Positions 22,701 to 37,700 of a stretch of 64,000 nt of DNA are shown here, one piece after another. Source of the stretch: Chiridota heheva (Eukaryota; Echinodermata; Holothuroidea; Apodida; Chiridotidae); assembly GCA_020152595.1 (NCBI GenBank), contig JAIGNY010001818.1, positions 441,501 through 505,500 of the forward strand, read 5' to 3'. The position numbers and the translations under genes are program-made. The first letter of the stretch is position 1. Every line of letters starts with the position of its first letter. The notes under the pieces were generated by a model, which saw only the letters and a list, made by a program, of their open reading frames with translations, made no database searches and was not told the DNA's origin.

Positions 22701-25700
22701 GTCCACAATATGTGTGTAAATCCTAATTGATTATTTATACTTGTTTTTCTGTTTGTTTTTGTCTCTCTAGATTAGTCTCCATACTAACTAGGAGAGTGCC
22801 CCTACCATCATTAAGTACAGTTTTGGTTATTTGTGTTGCCCAGCAGCTTGTACATCAATAACCGTACATAGTTTGTATATGTTATTTTAGCAAACTACAA
22901 AAATGAACAACCTGATTAGAGGTTTTGTGAGAATCTTCCATGTACATGTAGTGTGTCAAAAATCAAGATGATTGTAATAAATCTTCTCAATCATTTTACA
23001 ATATCTTCCATCTCTACATATGCTTTGATATAGAAATTGAGTCTATATACCATAAATTAACAACAATAATTATAAAATTAATTAGCAAGTCTTAAAAAGA
23101 GACATAAAGTCTGATACTCATTATTTCATATGATAGAGGATACAAATCTTAACCAACTGCCCAAAACAGCAAGTCAAAATCTTATTCCTATCTTAAGTTA
23201 TTCATGTTTTAAGTTGACACATGGGAGCTGCCATTTTGTTCAATTCTGTACTGAAATATTGTGCATGATGACATAATTTTCCCAATAGAGACAAGGATTG
23301 TAATGTTTTTCTTTATAAATGTGATTAAAATTTTTATTCCAAAATAATGTCACACAAAGTTTTAACAGCGTTTTTATAATTTCATGTGTACACAAAAATT
23401 TCCTTGACCCTTGACTAAAGAAAAACACTTTTTCATGAGCTAGAAAACTTGGGGTAGATTAAGAAGAAATACAAAGCATTCCAACATCCTGCTGGACTGA
23501 TGACATCATAATCTGCATGTTTGGAAATCAAAATGGCAGCTCCCATGGTACTATTAAGTAGTAGCATGAAAGTTTTTAATAATTACAAAATTTGTTTTAA
23601 ATTGCTTCGGGAGTTATGAAACTTGGTCAGAAAATTTGTTATTTTCAATTCTACCATATGAAATAAGGATTATGTCAGACTTTATGTCTCCTTTAAAAAT
23701 TCATTATTATCTCTGATAAAACAGTATGTGTGATATTAAGAATAACAGTATCTTTAATGCATTTTCATGACATTCATATGAATGTTGTTTGACTTATTCA
23801 CTTTGATGCAGATGAGCTCCAGACTGAATTAGAAAATGACGAGGAGGAGGAAGAGCAAGGGATTACTGAAGAAGTGGATGATGACATTTTAGACCAAGAA
23901 GAGGTACTGATAGATAAAGATTCCTCAGCTGTTTAAATCTTTTTTAAGAATGATGCTGTAACATCTAGCTTTTCCTTGAGTGTATAGGGAGTAAATATTT
24001 CAGTTTCCCTTGAGACACCGGTGCATATGAAATCATGAAAATGATACAATGTACTTTTCTTCTCGGGAGGAGGGAGGGGAGGGGGCGTGGACTGGAGGTG
24101 TGTTTTGTCCAAATGTTTAATAGTTAGGTAGTATCTGTTTGTGTTTACTAAATAGTCATTTGCTGTTACCCTCAAAATAAATTTTCTTATATCATGGGTG
24201 TAGCCGGGGGGGGGATCAAAAAGTAAATTCGTAATGGTTAAAAGGTCCAGAAAATATGCTAAAAAGTCCAAAAATTTCCCATACATCCCAACTTCTCCCC
24301 ACAGCATGGAGATCACAACAAAGCCTTAGGGTCCGTGCCATTGCAAAAACGGCTGATTTTACAGCTCGCAGTAGAGCCATCAGAATACTTCCACGGATCC
24401 ATATGGCTCCGTCGGGTCGTTACAGTTCCACGATTCAATTTCACGGCTCCATACAGGTCCGTGATAAGGCCCTACAGCTCCATACGGGTCCATGGCATGG
24501 CTCCGTACCCATGCTTTATGGCTCCGGGAAACAAGTTCGTATGGCTTCATAGTTTTTAAATGGGATAACGTACAACGTACGATAAACGCGGAAGTAGACC
24601 CACAAGCTACGAAGCTACGTGGTCAGGTAATAAGAAAACAATCTCAACAGGAAGTTTAGCATCACCAGAGCTATTTTCTTCTTGTTACCTAGTTCCACGG
24701 CCGTCCAAACTACCTTGGACATATTTTTCATGCTAAACGTTACGTTCTGCTATACTATAAAGAAATTGGTACGGGTTTACATACAGCGTACATTAAACCC
24801 GGGAGTACCACGGCTTTATGACTCCATACAGGCCCTTTGAATGGCCTTGTACGTGTCCCTACGTCATCGTTACATGAGTTCACGGGTCCATGCTACAGCT
24901 TTATGGATCCATTGAACGGACTTGTACGGGTCCATACGGTTCCATAGCTAAGCTGTACTGATCCATGCGGCTCCGTTGTATGGTCCCATACGGGTCTATA
25001 TTGTATCGTAGCTAAACTTTACATGGCTCCGGTGAACGTGCTCTTACGGCTCCACAGGACCTACACAGGATAACATACAGCGTATGGTAAGCACGGAAGT
25101 ATACCCACCAGCAGCACAGCTGTGTGGTAAAGCGGCCAGTAGCCATGTGCTACAGAGTTCCATGGCCGTTATTTTTACTGAGACACGCACTGAGGGCAGT
25201 AGTCCCTCACACATAGCCACCGGCTCCGTAGCTCCATGATAAATAGAAACAAACGGAGTTAACGGTACCCACCAGCAGCACAGCTGCGTGGTAAAGCAGC
25301 CAGTAACCATGTGCTACAGAGTTCTGCGGCCTTTATTCTTTCCGGGGCGCGTACCAGTGCCCCACACATAGCCACTGGCTCCGTAGCTCCATGATGAATA
25401 GAAACAAATGGAGTTAACGGTAAACACCAGCAACACAGCTGTGTGGTAAAGTTACCAGTAGCCAGTAGATACAGAGTTCCATGGCCGTTATTCTTACTGG
25501 GACACATGCTGGGTACGGCGGTAAGTCCCCCACACGTAGCCACTTACTTCGTGACTCCGTGGTGAATGGAAGTATACTGAGGTAACAACTCATATAACAT
25601 ATGTAGTACGTTAACGCTATCGTAGATCCAGGCGGTTCATTGTTATTGATAGCTATTACGTTAGGGATGCATACAGAGTACCCAGTATGGCAGTAGTCCC

Positions 25701-28700
25701 CCTCACATAGCCAGTAGCTTCATTGCTTCATGGTGAACAGAGGCAAACTGGGCGGACGGCTCGTAGAACACACGTAGCATGTTGACACTTTCGTAGATCC
25801 GTGCAGCTCTATAATACTTAACGGGGACGCATACTTAGTACAGCGGTAGTCCCTCACATAGCCACTAGCTTCTTAGCTCCATGGTGAATTGATTTTAAGA
25901 GAGTTAACGTCTGGTATAGTATACACAGTACATTAAGACTTTTGTGATTTCAACCCCAGTCTTTGGGTTAATGGCTCGTGCAGTTGACGTAGTATGTTAA
26001 ACCCCCTTTTAAAAATTACCCCCACAAAACTTAGTTTTTGGCATAGGTGGCCCACGATCAGGGTAGCAGTTAAGGACATCAGCACATAGTTTATGCTATA
26101 CGTTAACACCTTCATAAAGCAGTTCCACGCGGCTTGTGGCTTCACGGCCTGTTAGTTAACTACCCGTACAGTTTACAGTATTAGTTTTCTCCATATCCGT
26201 AGCCATCGGCTCCGCAGTTCCAAGGTTGTAACAACCTTCTGAAGTTAACACCCTGTATAGCATACCCCGTGTGTTAACACCTTATCCAATCAACTTAATA
26301 CAAGTTATATTGTTGATATGAGTAGCCAACGGCTACGCGGTTCTGCAAGTGCTACAACCTGTTCCAAGTTGACAGCGCGTATAATATAGGTGGGACGTTA
26401 ACTTATTTGACAATAAGCTACTAAGGTTATCTATGTCTACGTTAACAGCCTGTGTAGCATGCGCGGAACATTAACCAGACAATATTGCAACTTAAGGAAG
26501 TCTATAAGCGGATAAACTTTAGCCACCGGCTACACAGTTCCACGGTTGCTACAATCGGTCCTATACTGACAACCCATATTCGCGGCTCATTAACACTTCG
26601 GAACGATTGTAACTTCATTACGTTAACAACACGTAGCTTACGACGTATGTTAACGAGTTACTACAACACCTTAACTAAATTGTCAACCAGTCAGGTCATA
26701 GCCACCGGTCCCACGGTTGCTAGAATCTGTTAAACATAACGGCTTGTATTTCTTACGGTGCACGTTATACCACCATTGTGATTAACATTCTCAGGCAAAT
26801 AGGTTTTTATTAATCTACGTACGGTGCCTTAAATGTATGTTCCACATACAGTGCTATTTTTGTCCGGGCCGTAGCCAACGGCTTACGGCTCTGCGGTCTT
26901 ATGACTCAAAACCATCTTGCGGCTCAAAGCCTTACACGGTTAGCAGCCCGTTTAGTATACGATTTACATTAACTCATTAAGAACCTTTTAATTCGTTAAC
27001 CTGGGTTAATAGTACCAGTCAGACCCTCAATGTTATGTTGTCTGTACTTTTTTCAACCATGCAGGTCTCTATAACCAGCCAGGTTTTACTCATTGGTTTA
27101 AATCAGTCAATTTTAAACAAACTTTATTCGTAGCCAACCTAGACTCACACCAGCAAGGTCTTGTGTCTAGAATTTTAAACTTAGGTGCACTATCTAAGGA
27201 TAGTGAACGCATGTGGAATTATGCAGGGAGTTGTTACTAATTTGCCATATGGCCCGGACAGCAGATTGCCAGAAAAAACAGTTTGTTTCCAAACTTGTTT
27301 AGTGTTCATGGACACTTGGAAGAATTATCGCAGGGTTAGTATTTAATGGGGCATCCTAGGACTGCTAGTAAGGTTGTAACTATCCGTTTAACCGATTGTT
27401 TTATCATTTATTTCATGCTCCTTGTAAACAAATGTTTTGCATAAATTCACGAAACCATTTAATCAACTTTCTTCTCATGACAATCTTTACCCAATTAGTT
27501 ATTGCTTTCACATTTCACCCAAGGTCCATTTGTATAACACTAAAACATTTCCATGGTACCTGGGATTGGATGGAACGCAGCTAGCTTGTGCTCATAAGGA
27601 AGGCATTAGGCCCAGGCTAGCGCTCATTAACATAACCCGTCAAATACACACACAAGAAATTTCTGCACATATTCATTCATTATCGAATCACAGTACATAT
27701 CTCCCTACCACTGACTGGCCCACATGCAAATCTTTTGCTCACAGCCACGCTGTAACTTTTAATATGGTCATGGGGATACCGTACTAACTTTTTTACATTC
27801 CATGTGGGAGAATTATTTGAGTAGGCCACACAATATTCGAAGGGGAATCCCACATTAAATCTAAACTGCGCATGTCTTAGATACCCCTGGATATCTCAAG
27901 TGCGAGGTATTGCGGACTTACTGTGTGTGTGAACATGTGCAGTATATTTTATGGCTGTTTTGGCCTACTTAACTGCTAAACTTTGTTGACAGTACTTGGA
28001 TTATTATGGGGATTATTGAAAATAAAGTTTAAATTGTTTTGCAGGATTGCTTATGGTATGTTCCTTACATATTAAATCTAGGTTTTTTAGTGTGCAGTAT
28101 TGTGATTTTTATGGTTGTTTTCATTCTCTGGAAGTCATTTCATCATGTGTAATGAAAATGATTGAAGCACAGTGGTGTGCGTTTCCTTTCCAGTACCATT
28201 TATTTTTCATGAAATTACATCTTGCATTTATCAATTAAGATTTGAATTTACCACTATCATTTCCACTCGTTGGGTGGAAGCTCTTTGGTCGGAGGACTGA
28301 TGCCAGCCGTGTTAGCATGGCTGCCGCCAGTGATGGTTGGCCGTTCGAGGGTAGGACAAAAACCTATACCTTGCTGCCTTGTGTTAAAGCAGGCAAATCT
28401 CAGTTTTAAGATCTTTGTGAAAATGAAACCATTTTACTTTTTTTTCCGCCTACAATGCTTATTCTTGATGGTTGAAACCCATCCATGTCTTCAAAAACTG
28501 TTTTTACAGTGATTTTAGTTAATTTTATTGAAGTATTTACTGGGCTACTTTTCACTCCGTAAAATCGTCTGACGAGCTCCCCAAAGTATGGGCAAAGTTA
28601 AAAACCCTGCTATCGGGGCAATAACATATTAGCAGGGGTATTATGTAAGTACAATTATTTAATTTAAACATTTCTTGTGTTTTATTTATTTGTTTGTGCA

Positions 28701-31700
28701 CACAGTTTTTATACTAAAACTATTAAATAAAATTATTTGAACCAAAAAAATTTTGTCAGTGAAAAATCAACCTGCAGGTTAGTGGAACATCTTAAAATTT
28801 ATTTGCGGATGTTGAATAATTGATCACAAATGTATAGTGAATAAGATAAAGAAAGATGGCAACCAAAACATCAAATTGGAGAACTTCATCCTGTCATGGT
28901 GCTAAATAGGTAAAGATTTAGGAAAAGTTTTTTGGAAAAGTGTATTATTTAGACTTAATTGGTATACGAATACCCAAAAAGGTAGTCATTTTTCAATCAT
29001 TAATTTCTACAGTGTGTGAATTTAAAAAAACATACGATTTGTACCCAATTTATAACAACCCTCATACAGCAATCCCAATGTCAACCCATACTGAGGGATG
29101 TGTATAATAACTAAGTATTTACCCCAACATGGAAACGCAATCCATCCTCAAAACAGCAGTAAGCTTTGCAAGTTTGGAAGCTCTGTGGCATGAGGGAATG
29201 ACCGATTTATCCATGATGTGAGTGATTATGCACATAAACAGTGTAGAATATTACGTCACTGAATAATTATATCATCACTTAAACTTAAATGCTCAACCAA
29301 CCGTAATTGTGACAGCTGTGCGTTTATGAAAATATGCTAACTGTCACAGCCTTAGCTGCTAGTTTGGCCAATTACCGACTAAAATGACAAATTTGGCCAT
29401 TTTAAAACATGTTTGGTCGGTAATTATTTTTCAGTACTGCAGCCAAATAAAATTAACTTAACATTTATGAAGATTAATGTGTAAATGTTAGAAATTTTGT
29501 TATGTTTACAAAATGTATTTTTAACCCTATGTTGTGGTGGAATTGACTAAACCTCGCCAATGTCAGTAATCGAGCGAGACATGATGGCACGATGCATTGA
29601 ATGTCACATAGCTTTTGTCAGAAGCATAATTTTTCAGACATCGCTATGAATTTCAACCTCATTGCACCCACCACAAAACTGAGTCATCACTGAGAACCAA
29701 TCTGGCAGTCATTCACAACTAACCTTTTTTGGCACATATGACCTGACTGTTAAGGTGCCATTAAACCCAAACAAACAAACTGAATACAAATCATGCAGGA
29801 AAGTGAACACTTTTGGATTTTTAACATAAATGGAAATGGAATAGACTTTAAATAACACTTAAAAACATCATAGAAATATCAGATATGACAAAGATAAAAG
29901 CAATCACTTCTTCTTGCATTGTTATGGGTTGAGCTATAAATCATTAATGTCTAGTCTTTTTTTGTTATGTACACCCATACTGCTTCTTTTTAGCAGAGTT
30001 TGGTCCATTGGCTAGATGAGGTAAAATAAACCTGTGGGGTGGCATTTTTAGGGAGGAGGTGGGGGCAAAATCTGACCAGTAGGGTTAGGCTGACAACTTT
30101 TTTTTTGAATAACATTGATGGTCTGAGTAATTTCAAGGGGTCAAACCTTTTGGGCTAAATGGGGAAAATTCGTAAGTAGCAGCTCTGGCACAAAAATTTG
30201 TGTGGTTTACACTATATCATCTCATCATGTCTGTATTCTACAGGAAGATTCCATTGCAGCTGGAGATCAAGGGGACGGAAAGGAGAATGAAGCTGTTGAA
30301 GAGGATGTCACTTTCGAGGAACAAGTACCCAAAGCTGTAGAACCCAAACCTGTAGAAAAGAAGACAATTACAATGGCTGCAACACAGAAAACTCCTGAAG
30401 AATCAAAGCCCAAGAGTGCCAGGATTACAGGACCGCAGACTGATGCAGAGGTAAGAGGAACAGCAATACAACTTGACTTGAGGCTGCATTGCTATGCAAA
30501 CTGATGCTCATGATTTACAGTTGTCAGTCTCTCAATCAATGTGTGCATACTGAGCATAGGCTTCCAGTAAAGAGTGATGATCCAAAATGAATTTTGCATG
30601 TGACATGCAGGTTGCCCATAATTTAACACAATTACCGCTAATAAAATCAAAATGAAATTTTGTGTGTGAAAGATTATTTTCACCTTATAGGAAGTTCTTA
30701 ACAATTTTTTTTGAGATGGAAAGTAAGACACAATTGCAAGATTAGTTAAAAAATCAAATAAGAAAAAATCTCCTTTCAAAATTTAGGTGTTAATTTAACA
30801 CATATTTTTAGACTTGTGTTGAAAACCATTGACTTTTGCTGCAATGTGTGTACTAAAATTTTTTTGTATGCACCTGCATTCAGTTGTTCACTGTGAGATT
30901 CGAGCATGAAGATTTGTTTGAACAAGCCTGCCATGACAGAAATATTTTTTTAAGAAGAAAATTTCACCTAAAATGTTTAGGGAAAATTTGAAACTGTTGT
31001 TACCTTGCCATTGGAGATGCAGTATGAGAAAAGCACCAGGTTCGACTCCTGTTACGAGTGCTGCATTGTGTCCTTGAGCAAGACACTTCACTTGCCTTAG
31101 TCCACTCATTTGAAAAATGAGTACCAGAACTACTGGGGAGTTAACCTTGATGGACAGGTGATAAACAGGAAGAAGATTATCTTGTGACTGGATTTATCCT
31201 AAGGCCATACCATTGTTTTCAATTTTATATTTTATTCAAGTGAAGTATCATTGTTTGAGCTCTATTCAGCCAGGATTCACATTCCATCATTTTCCATTCA
31301 TAGCAGAAAGCAATTATTTCATTTTCATTGTTTCCAGAGAACACTTGATGTAAGTCTCTTTGAGTCCAAAAAATTGATTGTTTGGATCTTCATTCAGAGT
31401 GCAAAGTCATTGTTCAGCACATTCCATTGGAAAAGTCTTGACAACCTAAGTCTTGACAGATCTCATCCCAATACATCCCCACCCCTCAATTTCTGACCTT
31501 CCCCTGTTCCAATTATTCCCAAATTTTAATCACTTCTTTCTAAACAGTAAAAAAAAAAACACCAAATTTAATCTAAATCCATTGATCAGATCTGGAGATA
31601 TCTTGATGACAGACAAACTCATCTTAAAATGTCCTCACTCCTCCATATATATCCTTTCCCTGTTCCAGTATGGTGTTCCAATATGTCCCAAATTTTTACA

Positions 31701-34700
31701 CTTTGTCCTTAAGTCAGTAACAAAACCACACACCAATTTTAATTAGAATCCAATCAACAATTCAGATATCTTGATGACAAACAAACAAATTTACAGAAGC
31801 GAAAACATAACCTCCGTCCATCTTTGTTGGCAGAAGTAAATATGTAGAAGACAAATTAAATCTAATTTGAAAGTCTATGACATGTAGCAATTTATATATC
31901 AGTAGAAAGAGTAGAAAACTCTGAGCAGATCAGTTTTTGAAGTTTAAAAAAAAATGTTTAATTTATGCAAAATTTGTGATGTGTGACATAGCATAGCATA
32001 GCAAGGTTTAACGTCTCAAAAGCATTCAGTGCTGGACATTATATTAAGACGACCACGGCATTTGATAACTAGTTGTGAACTCACTGGTTGCAGACCCACA
32101 GGGATATGAACCCAGGACATGCGGGTGAGAGGACAAAGCACTAACCACTACACATATTAAAGAATTATGATAGACATTTAAAACAAAATATTTACAAAAG
32201 AAAATACCAAGGTAACCATGTAATTCATCATAAAATTTGCATAAAGATGCAAATTGGTGACTAAGACATGGTCAATGTCTTGTCTTAACTGATTTGAAAG
32301 AAATATTTGCTACTATGATAGTTTTTAATATAATTTAAAGCAATTTTGCTATAATGTTGCCGCTTATACGTGCTTTCTGTTTGCTGACGAGTTTCATATC
32401 TATGCTAAACAATTAGAAGAAAAACCTGGGTAATTAAAACGTAAATTTTTATAAGGCAACCCATAACAACAAATGTCAGTCCTTGCGGCAAATTGTTTCT
32501 GATCATTTGAGTGCTTTGAATGAGAAGAAGCTGCATCACATGTATAGTTGGAGGTGAGCTCATTAAGAAAGCTGTAAAAATGAATTTGAATAATTTTCTT
32601 GTTTATATCTTACCTAGACCAATTTCATTTAAAAACGTTTTTGCTTTGAACATTTCTTTGGTATATTATTAGCTGATTAGATGCATGAGGCTGTGACTTC
32701 TAAACATTGTCTAGGACATAAATGCTAAGTAACCATACAGATATTAAAAATATGCTCTTATATTTACTGTATTATATACTCTGATATATACACCAGCTTG
32801 TTGTGTGCCCAAAGGCTTTGAAGCTGTCCACCAAGTCATACATCACAATTTAAACATAAATCAAAACACGTTGATCAACCATAATAACAAAGTGTGCCAT
32901 TTTCAAATTTTAAAAACAAATCTGCTCATATTTTAAAACCTTTTTAACCAAAACTTGTACAATTTATAAAAGCTGTAAGTCAAGCTACGTTGAGTTTTGT
33001 CCACCATTTCTGTTGAAGACGTATTGGAAGTATAATTGTGGAGAAAGTACTTAGCTATTTCTATCACCGTTTCTTTTTAATTGCTTGACAGCCGAATGGA
33101 GTCGTATTGTTAAAAATGAATATGGCACAGTTTATAATCTTTGAATTCTTCTCACAAACAGAAAAAAAAATTCAGAGCTGAAAAATTCCAAACGGAAGAT
33201 GCTAAGAAGTTGGCCAGAGCAAAGAGGTAATATTATATAACTTGTGTGATACGTGTTTTGTATGTTGGTGCAGAGTATTTCATAGTGCTGGTAATTAGCC
33301 TTATTCAATTTTCAGTATTGAACATGGAGCTATCCTATGCATGATCCTTGACACAAAATTCCTTGTAACCAAAAACTTGACATTGGTTATGTATTTTAAC
33401 CATTCATAAAATTTATGAATGAAAATGTAGCATTAAATGTATAGTATTTTGAAGCAAAACATCGCTTTATGCATGTCAAGTGTTTGCTCTCAATGGAACT
33501 TTGAAAAGTACATAAAAGAGACAATAACATAACAAGTGATACATTACTTTATGAAGCCATTTTTCATTTAGAATCACTGGGGTTTCTGATGTGTGTGAGG
33601 AAGAGAGGGGAGGGTGCTGAACAAAGGTTTCTACCTTTACAGTGTTGTATGTGTTTGCGGTTGGGGCAAGTGAGGTGTTCCTTCTAGTTAACATGCCCCC
33701 TAAGATTTTACATTGTTTTTGAAGTGCATATTTAACTTCCATATCCAATTTTATTTTTGAGTTAGAAAAGGAACCAAACCAATGTGACTAATGTCTACAT
33801 ACAGAAGGTTAGGACTTTAGTCTATGCTACATACATAACCATGGTTGCAAGTCATGTCAAAGCCTAGTGTTACATCAATTAGGGTTGTTACATTTACTGT
33901 TATTTTTTTATCAACCAAACTTAAAATATCGACTTGACTTGCAAATTGTACTCTTACTGTATTTGATTTACTGAAACTTACATTTTTTTTTTTTTACTTT
34001 TCTTGAAGATTTGGAGACTCAGTAACAAATACAACAGAGAAAACATCTTCCACAGGTTCAACACTGTCAATAGTAAGTCCTTTTGCCCGTGAAGTTTTTG
34101 GAAGTTGGTTGTATTTGAGGTTTACATGTAAACTGATCTTTCAGATTCCAGAACATGATATACCACAAAGATAGGATAGCATTACTTAGGTTCAATATGC
34201 TCACAAATAAAAAACACCCCAAAGATAGGATAGCATAACCTAGGTTCAATGTGCTCACAAATAAGATGCACCACAAAGATAGGATAGCATAACCTAGGGT
34301 CAATGTGCTCACAAATAAGATACACCACAAAGATAGGATAGCATAACTTAGGTTCAATATGCTCACAAATAAGATACACCACAAAGATAGGATAGCATAA
34401 CCTAGGTTCAATGTGCTCACAAATAAGATGCACCACAAAAATAGGATAGCATAACCTAGGGTCAATGTGCTCACAAATAAGATACACCACAAAGATAGGA
34501 TAGCATAACTTAGGTTCAATATGCTCACAAATAAGATACACCACAAAGATAGGATAGCATAACTTAGGTTCAATATACTCACAAATGTTATATTGTCATG
34601 ATGATTCAGATACTTGTAGGTTTATTGTTCTTATAGAGATTGAAGCTCCATTGGTTAATGTGCCCACACAATACTATTTTCAAGATGCATACCCATATAT

Positions 34701-37700
34701 GCTTATATTATAATGGTACTTGCACAGTAATGTACCAAATGTTAATCTGCCACCATGATGTTTCCTCAGTCCACAGATATGGATCGGCTAAAGAAGAGAG
34801 CAGAAAGGTTTGGTTCCAATGTTGCGCCTGTTGCAGTTAAGGTCAGAGCATGAATTGTTGTGTTTTTATTCAGCACTTTTTTCTAGCAAGTTTAAAAGAA
34901 GGGTTTACTCATGCACACTGGATTTTAGAATATTGGTTCAAAACTTAGTAGTTCCTGTATGGTAAGGACACTGTTACTAAAAGGTAGTGGAACAAAATGC
35001 TCTCATGCAGACCTCAAAAAAATGTTGTGTTGGCCCTTCGAGAAGCTTTTTTTTCATCTGTTTTTTTTCAGATCTGCTTACTCACAAATTTTGCAAAGTT
35101 GGTATACTACTATGGGGAAATGTTTGTGAACATTTTCACCCCCATTTGAGCAAAAAACACTGGCACCTGCATCATTTTTACCTCCCTGATATTATGAGAA
35201 CCCAACCGAATTATTCAAGACATTTTCAACAAATTGCACAATGTTTTGTTTATCAATTTACACTGTGTCAATCTAAGCTTAATCAATGTGTCTGCAAGCT
35301 ATTGTGTACTGCATTGTACATCATGAAAGGGTGCATACATACCAAATTAATACAATGAAAGTCCACTTTAAAGTTTGTCAATCACCAAATGTTGAAGCAC
35401 ACTTTTCAAGCTTTAAGTGAATGTGAAGACGTAATGTTGTTGTCGCGTAACCATTGCTATGTTAGGTAGGCCTCGTCAAAAATGCTATCCCACTCAAACC
35501 CACTCAAAGAATTTTCAAACCAGTTGTGGATCACTGATAGTATCAACCAATTGAAACTTGGCAGTCCATTGGTCTGCACCAGTAGGCTAGCAAGATAAAA
35601 GGTTGACCGCTCCTTCAAAATGCTCAAACAAATACACAGTTTTTACATTTTATTGTCCTCATTGTGCAGGCAGAAGAACAAGAAAGACTACTGAAGAGAA
35701 AACAAAGATTTGGTGCAATCATTACTGGAACAACCAACACATCCTCGGGCAATGCTGATCTGGAGGTAATGCATTGGGCAAGAATTTTATATCATAGGAA
35801 ACTGCATAGAAATAGTAATCAAAGACCCCAAAACTATGAATTTCAAGCATCAGTTTAGTGTGGTCAGTTTAGTGTGGTCAAGCTTGTCTATCTTATATGA
35901 AAGAGGACATTAAAGGATTAGTTTAGCGGTCAAGCAAGTTTGTTTTATGTGCAAAAGAACTGTAATTAAATTAAAATGGTGATGATCTTAGTTCAGTATC
36001 TTATTCTCATTTGTGTAAAAATGATTGGTGGGGAAAGTCTACTGTTAGCTGGCTCTCACTCACTTTCCTCAAAGCATTTTATGGTATTTCTTTCTGAGAT
36101 TTTGAGACCTAAAAGCCATTCGACATGGGAAGTAGTACAATAGAATCTAGTAAAGTAACTATTTATTGCCACTTAAAGATATTTTGAAGAAAAATTCCAG
36201 TTATTAAAAAAATTAATTTTCTTTAAAATATATCACTAAGTGTTACATGTTTTTGATGAATGACTGACATGATGAACTACAAAGCTAATTAGAAAATGTG
36301 GCTACGAAAGTCGTAACCACTGTGTTTTTGGGCGTGATACCAAGGAAAGGCAAGTGTTGCCAATGTGGTTTACATTGTGGTAGCATTCAAGGCAAATGAA
36401 AGCCTAATATAAAGTCACTATGATAGTGATTTTAATTTCTGTGTCAACCTACAAACCGTAATTTTCTTTAACACAAATCTTGTGATTAATGGGGAGGAGA
36501 CACCTGTACATATGATGTAGATAGTAGAATGATCAGAGATTGCAGTTAAAGTGATTTTGTATCTTATATTTTAATAACTATTTACTGCACTTACTAACGT
36601 TTTACAAATAGAAGGATGATACAATTCTCTCTCGCTTGTATTAAAATCAGTCAAAATATTCCTTTAAAAAAACATTTGAAACCTTTATTTCTATGCCGCT
36701 ATTTATGATGTTCACCTCATGTTTTCTTCACCCTTTGTAAATTATAGTTTTACTATTATGTGGTTTAATTTGTAAAGGGCGCACTCAGGTTTGTTATTTT
36801 ATGCAACTTTGTTTATCGCATAATTGCTGTAGCCGCAGTACATCAGATTTGACTGTATTACTGATAGCAAACTCGACATATGCTTGACCACAGAATGCAG
36901 TCACATGACTGGATCCTTGGTAAGATCACAGTATGTTCTCAGGAACTGTTTCCATTTATTTTGGATCTCATTGTCTGTGTTATTCACATAGCCGTGATGA
37001 AGCTTTTTAACAATGACGCTTGTCTAGCTGTTGTTTGTGCCAACTCGCAGTTCAGAAAGTTTGGCATGTACCAATAGCACTTTTTAACTGTAATATTTTG
37101 TGAAACAAAATCACTAATTGTAACTGGAATTGTAGAATTGAGACAAATTAAGAACTTTTAATGAAAGATTTGTAATTGCCCAAAATAGCTCTCAGGCACA
37201 GTGTCTTACAAAGGTGCCTTAGACCATGAAATATATAATGCACACTTACCTTAGGGCCCATAGATTTGCCTCTTTTTCAATTTAGTGTGCAAGATTTCTT
37301 TTTGTAATTACCTGTGATTCATGCATGGTTGTTAACTCTTGACTGCCAATGCTTTGTTCCCTTTTTGGAATGGAAACACTCACATATTCTGGGTAGTGTC
37401 TTTCCCCATCTGGTTACAGTAAACACCCAATGTGACACCTAAACCTAACCGCCAAGTGATGTGTCAGCTTGGAGCTAAACATGCATGTACATTAATGGTA
37501 ATATTAGGAGAAGAAAATGTAATGCCCACTGGTTGTAACATTGTTGTGTGCGATCTGGTAACAAATAAAAAAAGCTTTTTTGGTTGACAAAAAACCTTTG
37601 ATCTATACTTATATAATAATATTACTTTTTCATAAGAATTTAATCTTTAAACATCCAATCAATGTTATTACTTAATGTGCAGTCATATTTGGATCTCAAT

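Noticed and set aside
27437..27787. A 116-codon + strand frame in SARNP intron 3
   Set aside because: No domain, no family resemblance and no splice sites that would join it to SARNP in frame.
34067..34582. - strand frame of 171 codons resembling a repetitive membrane protein
   Set aside because: It is generated by a 54-bp (18-codon) tandem repeat inside SARNP intron 6. The hydrophobic look is chance composition.
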